DNA of 36,901 nucleotides, taken from NCBI GenBank assembly GCA_902793375.1, contig CADBDE010000013.1, positions 1 to 36,901 on the forward strand, given 5' to 3'. This document shows, in pieces, positions 1 to 7,400 of the stretch. A program made the translations under genes and the position numbers. Source of the stretch: an uncultured Erysipelotrichaceae bacterium (GTDB taxonomy: Bacteria > Bacillota_I > Bacilli_A > RF39 > UBA660). A model generated the notes under the pieces. That model was not told where the DNA came from and did not search any database. It worked only from the letters and a program-made list of their open reading frames with translations. Position 1 is the stretch's first letter; the number at the start of each line of letters is the position of its first letter.

Positions 1-1
1 A

Positions 2-70
2 TTAAAGAATAATAAGAGAAAGAAAGAAAAGTCGACCGATAAAGATTTTAAAAATGGTACTATTGAGTGA
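2..70 (+). CDS. 3' end of an unidentified gene (partial)
   Basis: The frame from base 2 is open up to a TGA at 68-70 and would encode a lysine-rich tail of 22 residues ending DFKNGTIE. The gene enters from outside the window, so there is no start or domain to read. Because a DGR template-repeat-like segment begins within about 15-30 bases of the stop, this could be the end of a DGR reverse transcriptase, which in many DGRs lies next to its template repeat. That identity is inference from position only; nothing in these 22 residues is diagnostic. Confidence 0.35.
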   Translation, partial: LKNNKRKKEKSTDKDFKNGTIE

Positions 71-83
71 TTTATAGTATAGG

Positions 84-262
84 GTATTACTATTATGAGA
101 AATCTAGTCTTTTTCGATGTTGTTATACTCCTCGCTCTTCCAATACTAACAATGTATGGAGCGTGTTTGGTAACAACCGCAACGTGAACAACAATAACGC
201 CAACAATACGAGCAACTATGGCGTCCGTCCGGAACTTTCCCAGAAACTATGGACTTTTGGAC
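84..262 (+). repeat. Putative DGR template repeat (TR-like), AAC-rich
   Basis: Bases 162-210 carry AAC/AAT codons at very high density in one frame, set in a GC-richer context (GGCGTCCGTCCGGAAC) unlike the surrounding AT-rich DNA. In that frame the segment reads as TPRSSN, VWSVFG, then an Asn-rich stretch closing in NYGVRPEL. This resembles the end of lectin/FGE-fold variable domains diversified by DGRs, in which AAC codons in the template give any-residue codons in the variable copy. The frame continues upstream to an ATG at 67, but that ATG has no ribosome binding site and no upstream domain, so a non-coding template fits better than a gene. It is not the direct template of the variable end at 2250-2385: the two share layout but differ at many non-A positions. 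Confidence 0.5.
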
Positions 263-338
263 TAGTGTGATCCACTGAAAGTTAAGAGTGAAAAGCCTGG
301 GAAAATAAGTAATATCCTCAAGTTAATTTGAAATATAT

Positions 339-409
339 GTCATAGATGGTAATGTAGATTAGTAATACCTATGAAAATTGAAATTACCTATAAACTATGA
401 CAATTTTTT
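339..409 (+). terminator. Long imperfect hairpin followed by a T-run
   Basis: GTCATAG (339-345) pairs with CTATGAC (395-401), and inside it GGTAAT (348-353) pairs with ATTACC (383-388). The outer stem is followed by six T (404-409). It could terminate the transcript carrying the TR-like segment, or be a structured leader of the small gene starting at 422, whose Shine-Dalgarno follows immediately. No known RNA family is recognised. Bases 263-338 hold nothing that I can identify. Confidence 0.35.
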
Positions 410-421
410 ATGGAGATTTTT

Positions 422-673
422 ATGAAATTAATAGATGTTTATAATAAGTATAAAAAAGAATATAATGAGTCTGATTTAAAAGAATCTGATAAAGTAGGAG
501 ATGAAGTAGAAATATTTACTCCAAAGGGAGAGATTATGTCTTTTATGGTAGAAAAATTATATAATGAAAATATGAATAGAGTAGAAGTTGCAAGACATCC
601 AGAAGAAATATTAAAACTTTACGTTCCAGAAATAGTTGAAAAAGACTCCATGATGAGAGTTAAAATACTATAA
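422..673 (+). CDS. Hypothetical protein, 83 aa
   Basis: The start at 422 is preceded by GGAG at 412-415 with a six-base spacer. An in-frame ATG at 410 lies on the wrong side of that site. The product is small, charged and mostly polar, with no signal peptide or membrane segment. It begins MKLIDVYNKYKKEY and contains an EVEIFTPKGEI stretch, suggesting a short helix followed by a small beta unit. I do not recognise the family. It sits between the DGR-like template and the toxin-antitoxin-like locus, so an accessory role for one of these is possible, but nothing in the sequence supports it. Codon use is typical of the window. Confidence 0.6.
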   Translation: MKLIDVYNKYKKEYNESDLKESDKVGDEVEIFTPKGEIMSFMVEKLYNENMNRVEVARHPEEILKLYVPEIVEKDSMMRVKIL

Positions 674-690
674 GTATTTTATAAAAATAA

Positions 691-720
691 TTGAATAAAT
701 ATATATAAGTATAGTATAAT
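691..720 (+). promoter_or_regulatory. Promoter of the short RNA at 727
   Basis: TTGAAT (691-696) and a perfect TATAAT (715-720) are separated by 18 bases, which predicts a start near 727. The same layout, aligned almost base for base, recurs at 36175-36213 with the -10 changed to TACAAC. Confidence 0.7.
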
Positions 721-726
721 ATAAAT

Positions 727-808
727 TAGGGATGTACATGAGGGACTAATCAAGTTCATCCTTTCGGGTGACCTGATATAACCCTAAGGGGATATATCAG
801 GACTTTTT
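727..808 (+). ncRNA. Candidate antisense RNA of a type I toxin-antitoxin locus
   Basis: The predicted transcript starts just upstream of GGGATG (729-734) and ends in the terminator at 772-808. Its 5' part can fold: GGATGTACATGA (730-741) pairs imperfectly with the segment ending in TTCATCC (755-761). It is convergent with, and overlaps the 3' end of, the minus-strand peptide gene at 807-884. Its first bases (GGATGTACATGA) match the predicted 5' end of the opposing mRNA (GGATGTATATGA, minus strand 972-961). This layout resembles type I toxin-antitoxin loci such as par/fst, where short convergent RNAs share a terminator region. The antitoxin role is inferred. Confidence 0.5.
772..808 (+). terminator. 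Intrinsic terminator of the short RNA
   Basis: CCTGATATA (772-780) pairs perfectly with TATATCAGG (793-801), with a small CCC/GGG extension in the loop, followed by ACTTTTT. The minus direction lacks a good U-tract, so if it also ends the toxin mRNA it does so weakly. Confidence 0.85.
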
Positions 809-884
809 ATTTTAAAAGTAAAATAATTACAATTAATAATAAAAGAAGTATTATAAAGAAATAAGAGAATTCTCTTTTTGTCAT
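807..884 (-). CDS. Small hydrophobic peptide, 25 aa (candidate type I toxin)
   Basis: On the minus strand a strong Shine-Dalgarno (AAAGGAG, about 899-893) stands eight bases before an ATG at 884-882. The frame is open for 25 codons to TAA at 809-807. The peptide begins MTKREFSYFF and continues as an almost pure Ile/Leu/Val run ending in Lys: one transmembrane helix with a charged head. This is the profile of type I toxins such as Fst, TxpA or Ldr. A CCTTTCAC segment in the 5' leader (plus-strand copy GTGAAAGG at 940-947) could pair with GTGAAAGG at the ribosome binding site, a common translation lock in such mRNAs. A minus-strand -10 (TACTAT, 985-980) would start the mRNA near 973. It could also be a benign membrane peptide; toxicity is inferred. 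Confidence 0.55.
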   Translation of the reverse strand: MTKREFSYFFIILLLLLIVIILLLK

Positions 885-1046
885 AATATCAACTCCTTTC
901 ACGAGTCTAGTTATTCAACCAAAACTTATCCCCTTATATGTGAAAGGAAGAACCTGATATTCATATACATCCAAATAGAATAGTATTATTTTTTAATTAT
1001 ATTTTTTTTAATATGATATATTAAATATAAAGGTAAAGAAGTTAAT

Positions 1047-2447
1047 ATGAAAGATAAGAATGGATTTACATTAATTGAATTGTTGGCAGTAATAATAATA
1101 CTTGGAATCTTGATGATTATTGCAATACCAAGTGTAACAAGGTATATTAGTGACTCAAGGAAAGCAAGTTATATAAGTACAGCAAAAGAAAATATAACAG
1201 GAGCAAGAAATAAAGTAAATGATGGGAAGTTAGGTATGTTTGATACAGATGCAACATACTATATTCCAGCAAGTTATATAAAAACAGAGAATGCAAATAA
1301 AAGCCCATATGGAGAGTTTACTGAGGCTTATGTAGTAGTAATATATAATGGAAAAGGATATAAGTACTTTTGGACAAGTGTAGATGATACTGGAGAAGGA
1401 ATAAAAGGGATAATAGCATACGATAATCTTGAAAACGACAATGTAGAAAGTGATATTACAGATGATATGATAGATCCTAATATTACTAAAACAGGAGTAG
1501 GAGAAAGAAGTAAGATATTAGTACTAGATCCTGAAACTGAGACATGGAGAGAAGTAGTAGGAGGAGCAACAACACATGTTTCTGAAGAAGGAGGAGAAGT
1601 GACCCAAACAACAGCGTCTACAATACTTGCAGAATACATGGAAGGCTCTCAATTAAAAGCAGATGCACCATTAAATCAAATACCGGACACTAATATTTAT
1701 ATATTCAAAGGAGGAACAGCTAATCCACCAGCAAACTATGTAAAATTTAATTGTAGCAATCCAAGTGATACAAGCACATGTGAAGACTGGAGAATAATTG
1801 GAATATACAATGGACAAATGAAGATAATAAGAGTAGGCTCAAATGGACAACCAACAGCACCAACAGCACCAACAGGATTTACAAGCATAAAATTGAACAC
1901 AACAACACCAAACCCAGGATGGGCAAATTCATCATTAAAAGAATCACTAAACACAACATACTATAACACATTAAGTGATACAGCAAAAGGGATGATTGAC
2001 AAAAATGGATCATGGGATGTAGGACCAGCAGCATATAATGCAATAGCAAGTGGGGCTTACACAAGTGCCACAACCTCTGGAACAGTTGTCGGTAGTACAA
2101 CTCATACAACACCATGGACTGGTAAAGTTGGATTAATGGCATTGTATGAATTTTTGTATGCAACAGGTGGAGGAGATACATGCTTAACAACTTCAGGAAA
2201 TGATTATGACTTAGGATGTGGAACAGCGGCAAACGATTGGTTACTAAATACGGGCTCTACTTTTTGGATTATTTCTCCTAGCAGTGATTATGTTGGCTAT
2301 GCTCTTAATGTGACTAATGGTGGCTATGTGCGTAACAGTTACGTGGACAATGACTATGCGGCCGTCCCTGCAGTCTTCCTAAAAAGAGAGGTAAAAATAA
2401 CTAAAGGAGATGGAACCAGTGAAAATCCATATGAATTAAGCTTATAA
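1047..2447 (+). CDS. Prepilin-like protein with DGR-type variable C-terminus, 466 aa
   Basis: Residues 5-28 form a type IV prepilin/pseudopilin N-terminus: NG|FTLIELL with the cleavage Gly, Phe+1 and Glu+5, followed by one hydrophobic helix. It should be processed by a prepilin peptidase and inserted in the membrane. Residues 30-170 resemble the N-terminal domain of the partial gene at 36451, including the shared YFWTSVDD motif. Residues 170-400 are a Thr/Ala/Gly-rich extracellular region with cysteine pairs (near 235-245 and 393-405). Residues 404-450 (FWIISPSS ... VPAVFLK) look like a lectin/FGE-type variable end, with GC-rich codon third positions unlike the rest of the gene. It closes with GDGTSENPY, frequent at the ends of such surface proteins. 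An AAAGAAG site five to six bases before the ATG supports the start. It follows the toxin-antitoxin-like locus and ends at a strong terminator. Confidence 0.8.
   Translation: MKDKNGFTLIELLAVIIILGILMIIAIPSVTRYISDSRKASYISTAKENITGARNKVNDGKLGMFDTDATYYIPASYIKTENANKSPYGEFTEAYVVVIYNGKGYKYFWTSVDDTGEGIKGIIAYDNLENDNVESDITDDMIDPNITKTGVGERSKILVLDPETETWREVVGGATTHVSEEGGEVTQTTASTILAEYMEGSQLKADAPLNQIPDTNIYIFKGGTANPPANYVKFNCSNPSDTSTCEDWRIIGIYNGQMKIIRVGSNGQPTAPTAPTGFTSIKLNTTTPNPGWANSSLKESLNTTYYNTLSDTAKGMIDKNGSWDVGPAAYNAIASGAYTSATTSGTVVGSTTHTTPWTGKVGLMALYEFLYATGGGDTCLTTSGNDYDLGCGTAANDWLLNTGSTFWIISPSSDYVGYALNVTNGGYVRNSYVDNDYAAVPAVFLKREVKITKGDGTSENPYELSL
2250..2385 (+). repeat. Putative DGR variable region (VR-like)
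   Basis: This segment of the prepilin-like gene switches from AT-rich codons to GTG, GTC, GGC, GCC, TAC and GCG, then returns abruptly to AT-rich codons after TTCCTAAAAAG. It encodes the pattern SPSS ... NVT ... GGYV ... NSYVDNDYAAVPAVF, which has the same order of landmarks as the TR-like segment at 84-262 (SP or TP, then xNV or xSV, Asn positions, Y, VP or VRP). Differences are not confined to template A positions, so its true template must lie elsewhere or the copies are old. It could instead be a non-DGR domain acquired from a GC-richer source. Confidence 0.5.
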
Positions 2448-2456
2448 TAATTATTT

Positions 2457-2497
2457 AAAAAGACTTTTTATAAAATAATTATAAAGAGTCTTTTTTT
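2457..2497 (+). terminator. Intrinsic terminator after the prepilin-like gene
   Basis: AAAAAGACT (2457-2465) pairs with AGTCTTTTT (2487-2495), continuing into a run of T to 2497. Confidence 0.85.
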
Positions 2498-2498
2498 G

Positions 2499-2527
2499 TT
2501 GTTATATTCTTTTTACTGTATTATAAT
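2499..2527 (+). promoter_or_regulatory. Promoter of the gene at 2544
   Basis: TTGTTA (2499-2504), a 17-base spacer and TATAAT (2522-2527) predict a start near 2534. The leader would be only about ten bases long and carries the ribosome binding site GGTGAAG. Confidence 0.7.
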
Positions 2528-2543
2528 ATCTATGGTGAAGTTT

Positions 2544-3341
2544 ATGAATACCAGTGCAGGAAGAGGATTCTTGAAAGCTATTATATTAGTTGGAGTATTA
2601 TTTGCAATTATTTATTTTATTCATTATAATAAATGGGCAAATCATGATTTTAATACTGTTGATATAACTTATAAAACTAATCAAAATCAAGAAGATAATA
2701 CTGAAGAAGATATTGAAATTAAAGACTCAACAAGTGACTATAAAACACTTTATTCAAAGCTTAATTATGAATTATTAGAGTTTAACTTTGGTGAAGAGTT
2801 TTATGATATATATTATGGTAATAAATCATTTTATGATGAATATTTTATATATATTGGTGTTGTAAATTTACTAAAAAATGATATGATATTAAATTGTGAC
2901 TTACAAACAAGTGTTAATGAATCTGATTTAAATAAAGAAATTAAATCAATATTTGGAGATGTAAGTTACACTAATAAATCATTTACTACTAAGAATGGTA
3001 ATGTAGCTATTGAATATGATTCAAGTAGTAATAAATATAATGTTAAATTAAATGGAAAATGTAGTGGATTTAGTGAAGAATTTAATGGTATTAAGAGTAT
3101 GTATCTTAAAGCAGAGGTAGTAGGAGATAATCTATTTATATATGAAAGACCTTACTATGTAGAAAGTTTTAAAGATGTTAATGGAAATTTATCTTTTAAA
3201 TATCATAAAGGAATAGAAAAAGATTCTGAAGTAATAGCTACTGATTATAATAAATTTGATATGACATTAATACCAATTTATAAATATACATTTTTAAAGA
3301 GTAATGATGGGTATAAATTAGAGTCAATAAAAATAAAATAA
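2544..3341 (+). CDS. Membrane-anchored hypothetical protein, 265 aa
   Basis: A start at 2544 fits GGTGAAG at 2534-2540; upstream ATGs (2496, 2532) overlap the promoter or sit too close to the transcription start. Residues 8-28 (FLKAIILVGVLFAIIYFIHY) form one transmembrane helix with a positively charged N-terminal side, so the remaining ~235 residues are probably outside the cell. A polar, acidic linker follows (to about residue 60), then a beta-rich domain with repeated Tyr/Asn/Asp patterns. There are three cysteines in all, two in the folded part. No lipobox, protease or transglycosylase motif is visible and I do not recognise the family. It is followed after 21 bases by the gene at 3363, probably in one transcript. 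Confidence 0.65.
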   Translation: MNTSAGRGFLKAIILVGVLFAIIYFIHYNKWANHDFNTVDITYKTNQNQEDNTEEDIEIKDSTSDYKTLYSKLNYELLEFNFGEEFYDIYYGNKSFYDEYFIYIGVVNLLKNDMILNCDLQTSVNESDLNKEIKSIFGDVSYTNKSFTTKNGNVAIEYDSSSNKYNVKLNGKCSGFSEEFNGIKSMYLKAEVVGDNLFIYERPYYVESFKDVNGNLSFKYHKGIEKDSEVIATDYNKFDMTLIPIYKYTFLKSNDGYKLESIKIK

Positions 3342-3362
3342 ATTAATAATTAGGAGGAATAT

Positions 3363-3839
3363 ATGGACATTATAAAAAGTAATGATGATACACTAAATGT
3401 AGTTGAATTAGTTAAGGAAAATAAGCATTTAAAACTATCTTTATCAAAGTATGATGAATTGGAAGCAAGTTTTTCATATGGAGATACTGATAAAGGATAT
3501 TGGTTTCAAGAAAACTTTGAAATTGATAAAAATGATGAAGAAGTATATAATGCAGTAGATGGAGTATTCTTATCATATTCAGGAGATGTATACTTTGATA
3601 CAATGGGAGCTAATTTAATATTAATGAATACTGGAGATAAGTATAGTTTCTTCTTTATGAAAGAATTTGATCAAGGTGCTAATGAAATAAAAGCTAAATT
3701 CTTTAATGATTCAATGGAAAATACTTCAATGAAATTCTTCTTTGAAAGATTAGAAAAATTAGAACCAAAAGAAGACTTGAAAATAGAAAAAGCAAAATCA
3801 TTAAGTAAAACTTTAAATAAAATTGTTGAAAAAAAATAA
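3363..3839 (+). CDS. Hypothetical cytosolic protein, 158 aa
   Basis: AGGAGG lies five bases before the ATG, giving strong support for the start. The product is acidic in the first two thirds (many Asp/Glu, with GVFLSYSGDVYFD in a likely beta core) and ends in a basic amphipathic helix of about 40 residues (KFFFERLEKLEPKEDLKIEK). There is no signal peptide or membrane helix. It probably shares a transcript with the membrane protein at 2544. The last codons overlap the promoter of the downstream ileS T-box. I cannot assign a family; the long C-terminal helix could serve binding to another protein. Confidence 0.65.
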   Translation: MDIIKSNDDTLNVVELVKENKHLKLSLSKYDELEASFSYGDTDKGYWFQENFEIDKNDEEVYNAVDGVFLSYSGDVYFDTMGANLILMNTGDKYSFFFMKEFDQGANEIKAKFFNDSMENTSMKFFFERLEKLEPKEDLKIEKAKSLSKTLNKIVEKK

Positions 3840-3854
3840 AAAATATAATATAAT
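3826..3854 (+). promoter_or_regulatory. Promoter of the ileS T-box transcript
   Basis: TTGAAA (3826-3831) and TATAAT (3849-3854) are 17 bases apart. The -35 lies inside the end of the preceding gene. The start would fall near 3861. Confidence 0.75.
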
Positions 3855-3860
3855 CTCAGT

Positions 3861-4082
3861 TATATTGAATGCAAATGAGGAAGACGTAATTAGATTAAAT
3901 CCTTAAGAGAGTGAATGTTTGGTGAGAATTCATAGGTAATATTTAATTAGAATCACTTCTGATGCTTTTTGTGGATAAGACAAAAACGGTAACGCGTTAT
4001 AGTTTTGAGTGTATAGAGAAATCTATAAATTAAGGTGGTAACACGGTATATTCGTCCTTAGGAATATATCGTGCTTTTTTTT
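3861..4082 (+). promoter_or_regulatory. T-box riboswitch, isoleucine (specifier ATC)
   Basis: The leader shows the T-box landmarks in order: the AGAGAGTGAATG entry to stem I (3906-3917), GGTGAGAA (3921-3928), a specifier region GAATCACTTC with ATC at 3952-3954, the T-box proper AAGGTGGTAACACGG (4032-4046), and a terminator. In the terminator, CACGGTATATTC (4042-4053) pairs with GAATATATCGTG (4062-4073) ahead of a T-run. Uncharged tRNA-Ile would stabilise the antiterminator and allow ileS expression. The serine T-box at 34188 has the corresponding specifier in the same position before AC, which supports the reading. Confidence 0.92.
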
Positions 4083-4092
4083 GGAGGAATGT

Positions 4093-4431
4093 ATGAAAGA
4101 AAAGCCACATGTAAATATTGGTACTATTGGACATGTTGATCATAGTAAACATACACTTATGGAGGCAGTTAAAATAGTACTAGAAAATACTTCTAAAGAA
4201 GAAAATAATGAATGTTCAAATAAAGTAAACATAAAAGTAAATGATGGAGGTTTTAATATGATAAAAGGATTTAAGAATTATGTTGGAAGTACTATTCTTG
4301 GGTATAGATTTGTTTTAGATAAAAATAGTTCTAAAAAGATTAAATATACTAAAGGTAATAGTAAGATTAAGAATAGTACGATGCATAATAAAGTAAAAGT
4401 ATTAAATAAAAGAAATGATTATTCAAAATAA
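4093..4431 (+). pseudogene. EF-Tu N-terminal fragment fused to an unrelated tail, 112 aa
   Basis: GGAGG (4083-4087) precedes the ATG at 4093 by five bases, so the frame is likely translated. Residues 4-22 (KPHVNIGTIGHVDHSKHTL) are nearly those of elongation factor Tu, where the family reads GHVDHGKTTL. Here the P-loop is GHVDHSKH, so the Gly and Thr that bind phosphate and magnesium are lost. After about residue 30 the EF-Tu similarity stops and a Lys/Asn-rich tail follows (for example YVGSTILGYRFVLDKNS). No GTPase motif G2-G5 is present, so it cannot be a working EF-Tu. It lies between the T-box terminator and ileS, 13 bases before ileS. It is either debris of a tuf copy or a short protein built on that fragment. 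Confidence 0.65.
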
Positions 4432-4444
4432 TGGAGGGGATAAT

Positions 4445-7400
4445 ATGTTTAAAGAATTAAAAAAAGGTGCAAATAACGAAGTTGAAAAGTCTATTAGTGA
4501 AAACTGGGCTAAAATGAATATTTTAGAGTTAACTATAAAAAATAGAGATAAGAATAAAAACTTTGTTTTTTATGATGGACCAGCAACAGCTAATGGAATG
4601 CCAGGAATTCACCATATGCTTGCAAAGTTATTAAAAGATGTATTTTGTAAGTATAAGACAATGCAAGGAAATAGAGTACTTAGAAAAGTAGGATGGGATA
4701 CTCATGGACTTCCTGTTGAAGTACAAGTAGAAAAAGAACTAGGTTTTGAAGGAAAGACTGATATTGAAAAATATGGTATAAAAGAGTTTAATGAAAAATG
4801 TAGAGAAAGTGTTTGGAAAAATGAGAAATCATTTAAAGAATTTACTAATTTAATGGGACAATTTATTGATCTTGATGATCCATATATTACTTATCATAAT
4901 TCTTATATAGAAACTGAATGGTGGATTTTAAAGAAATTCTTTGATGAAGGATTAATCTATGATGGATTAAAAATACTTCCATATTGTCCAAGATGTGGAA
5001 CAGGACTTGCATCACATGAAGTTGCACAAGGATATGAGATGGTAAGTGTAAACACAGTTACTGTTCCATTTAAATTAAAAGATGAAGAAAATACTTATTT
5101 ATTAGTATGGACAACAACTCCATGGACTCTTTTATCAAATGTTGCTGCATGTGTAAATCCAAAAGAGAAATATGTAAAATGTTTGTCAAAGGGATATAAC
5201 TTTATTGTAGCAAAAGCTCTTGCTAATAGGGTTTTAGGAGACGAATACGAAGTAGTAGAAGAGTATGATGGTAAAGACTTAGAAGGAAGAGAATATGAAC
5301 AATTCTTACCAATATTAAAAGTTAATAAAAAAGCTTTCTTCATTACATGTGCAGACTACGTTACTATGGAAGATGGTACTGGTATTGTTCATATTGCTCC
5401 AGCGTTTGGGCAAGACGACTACGAAGTAGGGTTAAAGTACGATTTACCTGTTTTAAATCCAGTTGATGAAAATGGATGCTTTACAGAAGGACCTTGGAAA
5501 GGAAGACTAGTTGTAGAAAAAGAACTAGAGTTAGATATTATTAAGTATTTATCTGGAGAAGATAAACTGTTTAAAAAACAAAAAATGGAACATAACTATC
5601 CACATTGTTGGAGATGTCATACACCTTTAGTTTATTATTCTAAACCAAGTATTTATATAAAAGTTACTGATTTAAAAGATAAGATAATTAAAGAAAATAA
5701 TAAAGTTAATTGGTATCCGGATTATGTTGGAGAAAAACGTTTTGGGAACTGGCTTGAAAACTTAAATGACTGGGCAATATCAAGAAATAGATATTGGGGA
5801 ACACCTATTCCTCTATGGAGATGTGAGTGTGGTCATGATGAAATGATTGGATCTCGTAAAGAATTAGTTGAAAAAGCAATTGAAAAGATTGATGAAAATA
5901 TAGAACTTCATAGACCTTATGTAGATGATGTGCATATTAAATGTCCTAAATGTGGTAAGACTATGAATCGTGTAAAGGAAGTTATGGACTGTTGGTTTGA
6001 CTCTGGAGCAATGCCTTTTGCACAATATCATTATCCATTTGAAAACAAAGAATTATTTGAATCACAATTTCCTGCAGATTTTATCTGCGAAGGAATTGAC
6101 CAAACTCGTGGATGGTTCTATTCGTTAATTGTTATTTCTACATTTGTAATGGGAAAAGCTCCATATAAAAACGTCCTTGTTAACGACTTAATACTTGATA
6201 AATATGGACAAAAGATGCATAAATCTAAAGGTAATTCAGTATCTCCATTTGGATGTATAGAAAAATATGGTGCTGATCCAACTAGGTGGTATATGTTGTC
6301 AGCAAGCCCGGTTTGGACACCTCTAAAATTTGATGAAGAAGGAATTAAAGAAGTTCAATCTAAATTCTTTAATACTTTGAAAAACACTTATACATTCTTT
6401 GAAATGTATGCTAATACTGATAAAGTAGATCCAAGAAAGTTTAAAGTAGAATATAAAGACTTAGAAGATATCGATAAATGGTTACTTTCTAAGTATAATA
6501 AACTAGTTCGAGATGTAACAGAATCAATGGATGTATATGATCCTAATAAAGCAGTTAAATTAATTAGTAATTTTGTAAATGAAGATTTATCTAACTGGTA
6601 TATTAGAAGAAATAGAAGAAGATTCTGGGGAAGTGATTTAGATAACAGCAAAAAAGCAGTATATCAAACTACTTATGAAGTATTGTGTGGTCTTTGTAAA
6701 TTAATCGCTCCAATGGTACCATTTGTAAGTGAAGAAATATATACTAACTTAACTGGAGAGAAATCAGTACATCTTGCAGATTATCCTAAATTTGATAAAA
6801 AATTAGTAGATGAAAAAATAGAGACTAAGATGGACTTAGTACGTGACTTAATATCTCTTGGAAGAAATGCAAGAGAAGAAGCAAAAATCAAAGTAAGACA
6901 ACCAATTCAAGAAGTAATTCTAGATGATAAAGTGAAGAAAACTATTAAAGACTTAGAATCACTTATTTATGAAGAATTAAATGTTAAAGAAATAGTGTAT
7001 GCTAAAGATTTAAGCAAATACATGACTTTTGTAATAAAACCAAACTTCAAAGTGTGTGGACCAATCTTTGGAAATAAAATAAAAGATTTATCAGAAAAAC
7101 TTAATTCTTTATCTCAAGAAGAAATAGTAAAACTTTCTAATGGAGAAGAATTAAAAATTAAACTTGATAAAGAATACACTCTTAATAATGAAATGGTAGA
7201 CATAAGAATAAATTCTAAAGAAGGATTTAATGCAGCTAATTATATGGGTAACTTCATCATTCTTGATACTACTTTAACAAAAGAATTAATAAATGAAGGA
7301 ATTGCAAGAGAACTTATTAGCAAAGTTCAACAAATGAGAAAAAATAAAGATTTTGATATTGTTGATAGAATAAATCTTTATTATGAAAAGAATGATGAAT

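Noticed and set aside
67-270. A 67-codon open frame over the AAC-rich segment at the left edge, read as a protein gene
   Set aside because: It has no ribosome binding site, its first half has no domain character, and the Asn string fits a DGR template better than a protein.
727-808. A riboswitch (fluoride, preQ1 or cyclic-di-GMP type) ahead of the prepilin gene
   Set aside because: I could not fit the conserved core of any of these classes, and the terminator is 240 bases before the gene with a convergent peptide gene in between.
1879-2232. A 117-codon minus-strand open frame opposite the prepilin-like gene
   Set aside because: It is a Leu/His-rich shadow of Thr/Ala/Asn codons on the coding strand, without a start signal.
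4093-4431. A functional EF-Tu or small GTPase
   Set aside because: The P-loop is broken and no further GTPase motif exists beyond residue 30.
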